The position numbers were made by a program, and so were the translations under genes. Below, piece after piece: positions 6,423 through 7,087 of a stretch of DNA of 7,087 nucleotides. This DNA comes from Methanosarcinales archaeon (GTDB lineage: Archaea > Halobacteriota > Methanosarcinia > Methanosarcinales > Methanosarcinaceae), in NCBI GenBank assembly GCA_012329085.1, contig JAAXQB010000315.1, positions 1 through 7,087 on the forward strand, given 5' to 3'. The first letter of the stretch is position 1, and every line of letters begins with the position of its first letter. Below the pieces are notes generated by a model that was given only the letters and a program-made list of their open reading frames with translations, did no database searches and was not told where the DNA came from.

Positions 6423-6673
6423 TATAAATATTTTTCTTCTAAACGGTTTTCAAGTTCTTTTTTATAATCCATATCCTTAGGCATCTTAAAATAGCCTTTT
6501 AAGGATTCTACGACTGGGCCAAGCTTTTCTGTTTTTTGTTTACGTTTTTCTTTTGTAAGTATTTTTAAATAATTTTCAATAATGTCCGATAAACTACGAT
6601 TCTTTTCTTTCGCATAGTTTTTTGCTCGTTCAATTACTTTTTGTTCAATTGTTAATGTTAGTTTTGTATTCAT
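6422..6673 (-). CDS. DUF6364-like ribbon-helix-helix antitoxin
   Basis: This 83-residue basic protein has a ribbon-helix-helix DNA-binding N-terminus: a beta strand TKLTLTIE (3-10), helix QKVIERAKNYAKEKN (11-25) and helix SLSDIIENYLKILTKE (27-42). It is followed by a charged linker and a C-terminal segment SLKGYFKMPKDMDYKKELE (57-75) that probably wraps the toxin. Family members precede PIN_3 proteins in many Bacteroidota. The antitoxin should neutralise the PIN protein and repress its own promoter with it. The ATG at 6673 gives the expected MNTKLTLTIE start. The intergenic region upstream (6674-6802) carries the candidate promoter and operators. Confidence 0.88.
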   Translation of the reverse strand: MNTKLTLTIEQKVIERAKNYAKEKNRSLSDIIENYLKILTKEKRKQKTEKLGPVVESLKGYFKMPKDMDYKKELENRLEEKYL

Positions 6674-6681
6674 GATAATAA

Positions 6682-6729
6682 GTTTGTGAGTTCCTATTTT
6701 AACAAAAATACAAAATAAAATTCACAAAC
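6682..6729. repeat. 8-bp inverted repeat flanking the toxin-antitoxin promoter
   Basis: GTTTGTGA (6682-6689) and its exact complement TCACAAAC (6722-6729) lie 32 bp apart, on both sides of the candidate -7 box. One arm is in the 5' leader and the other covers the -33 region. This is a plausible operator for the ribbon-helix-helix antitoxin. Eight matching bases in AT-rich DNA could also arise by chance. Confidence 0.4.
6703..6710 (-). promoter_or_regulatory. Candidate -7 promoter box of the toxin-antitoxin operon
   Basis: On the minus strand the sequence is TATTTTTG, an exact TAnnTTTG match, 29 bp before the antitoxin ATG. A TTTG occurs 14 bp upstream (6725-6728) and would be a closely spaced -33 box. 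Confidence 0.55.
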
Positions 6730-6760
6730 ACGTGCTTTTTTAATTAATTTTACACGTGCT
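6728..6760. repeat. Two ACACGTGCT repeats: operator pair or arsC terminator hairpin
   Basis: ACACGTGCT occurs at 6728-6736 and 6752-6760, 24 bp apart, around an A/T spacer with the palindrome TTAATTAA. The core CACGTG is itself a palindrome. As DNA, the two sites could be operators upstream of the toxin-antitoxin promoter. As RNA from the minus strand (downstream of arsC), the two copies can pair into a stem of about 9 bp including two G-U pairs, with a 16-nt loop, followed by a T-rich stretch. That could be a weak terminator. The sequence does not decide between these. Confidence 0.4.
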
Positions 6761-6802
6761 ATATTTTACATATACATCTTTGTTAGAATTTCTACGGTAA
6801 CA

Positions 6803-7087
6803 CTAGTACTTTACTTCTTTATTATAAAACTTTAAAAAATCATGTTTAATCTCATCACGTATTCTTCTAAATTCATCTAATACTTCACCTTCTGTACCAA
6901 TAGCATCTGCAGGATCATCAAAACCAATATGAATGTGATGTTTCACTTTTCCTAAAAATGTTGGGCAACTTTCTTTTGCACCACCACAAACTGAAATTAC
7001 ATAATCAAATTTTTGATCTAGAAATTCGTTTACTTTTTTAGGGTAATTGTTGCTTAAATCAATGCCTATTTCATTCATTACCAAAAC
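6803..7087 (-). CDS. arsC: Thioredoxin-coupled arsenate reductase (ArsC, LMW-phosphatase fold), N-terminus off the edge
   Basis: The frame is open to the right edge and shows the last 94 residues; about 45-50 are missing, judged from the 139-residue Bacillus subtilis ArsC. Visible blocks match that family: EIGIDLSNNYP, then FDYVISVCGGAKESCPTF, then HIGFDDPADAIGT and EFRRIRDEI. The two visible cysteines (34 and 41 of the visible part) are seven residues apart, as are Cys82 and Cys89 of B. subtilis ArsC, which relay the disulfide to thioredoxin. The catalytic Cys and P-loop lie outside the window. The enzyme reduces arsenate to arsenite for export. TTG (7084) or ATG (7078) near the edge are not true starts. 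Some Bacteroidota relatives are annotated as protein-tyrosine phosphatases, but the redox cysteine pair favours ArsC. Confidence 0.85.
   Translation of the reverse strand, partial: VLVMNEIGIDLSNNYPKKVNEFLDQKFDYVISVCGGAKESCPTFLGKVKHHIHIGFDDPADAIGTEGEVLDEFRRIRDEIKHDFLKFYNKEVKY

Noticed and set aside
6781..6802. TGTTA / TAACA inverted repeat just after the arsC stop, with an inner TAGAATTTCTA palindrome
   Set aside because: The arms are only five A/T-rich pairs with no T-run following, too weak to call a terminator.

Overview
The window looks like chromosomal DNA from a member of the Flavobacteriaceae (Bacteroidota). The sequence is strongly AT-rich. Gene starts lack strong Shine-Dalgarno sites. 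At least five intergenic sites match the Bacteroidota -7 promoter box TAnnTTTG exactly. The proteins include families typical of this group: DUF4270 lipoprotein, a GT5-only 'glycogen synthase', a GYDIA-type GHMP kinase and a PIN_3/DUF6364 toxin-antitoxin pair. The genus cannot be settled from this sequence alone.

Left part (1-1394, minus strand): a short operon read leftwards. First comes a protein that is only the N-terminal half of a glycogen/starch synthase (585-1394). It is followed after 26 bp by a DUF4270 lipoprotein that runs off the left edge (1-558). A 101-bp divergent promoter region (1395-1495) separates this operon from the next one.

Centre (1496-4629, plus strand): panC and panD, which supply the last step of pantothenate synthesis and its beta-alanine substrate. 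They are followed with 3-bp gaps by a polytopic membrane protein of the LPG-synthase-TM/UPF0104 family, which begins at a TTG codon, and by a GYDIA-family GHMP kinase. The last gene may belong to mevalonate/isoprenoid metabolism. panD appears to have its own promoter between panC and panD, besides read-through from panC.

Next (4630-5980, plus strand): a 142-bp intergenic stretch carries an unusual element. Four short motifs in one orientation are followed by four in the other, at roughly 10-11 bp phase, and the last motif merges into the promoter of a BaiN/HI0933-type flavoprotein (4772-5980).

Right part (6000-7087, minus strand): a PIN-domain toxin and its ribbon-helix-helix antitoxin overlap by one base (TAATG). 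Their promoter region has an 8-bp inverted repeat around the -7 box and two CACGTG-containing repeats. The window ends inside a thioredoxin-type arsenate reductase (ArsC) whose N-terminus lies beyond the right edge. The PIN protein has Tyr where the family usually has its third catalytic Asp.

No RNA genes, CRISPR arrays, insertion sequences or convincing strong intrinsic terminators were seen. No gap without a gene exceeds 300 bp. Most genes are recognisable housekeeping or accessory genes. I found no clear new multi-gene system; the more unusual points are the GT5 half-protein, the phased repeat/promoter element and the altered PIN toxin.
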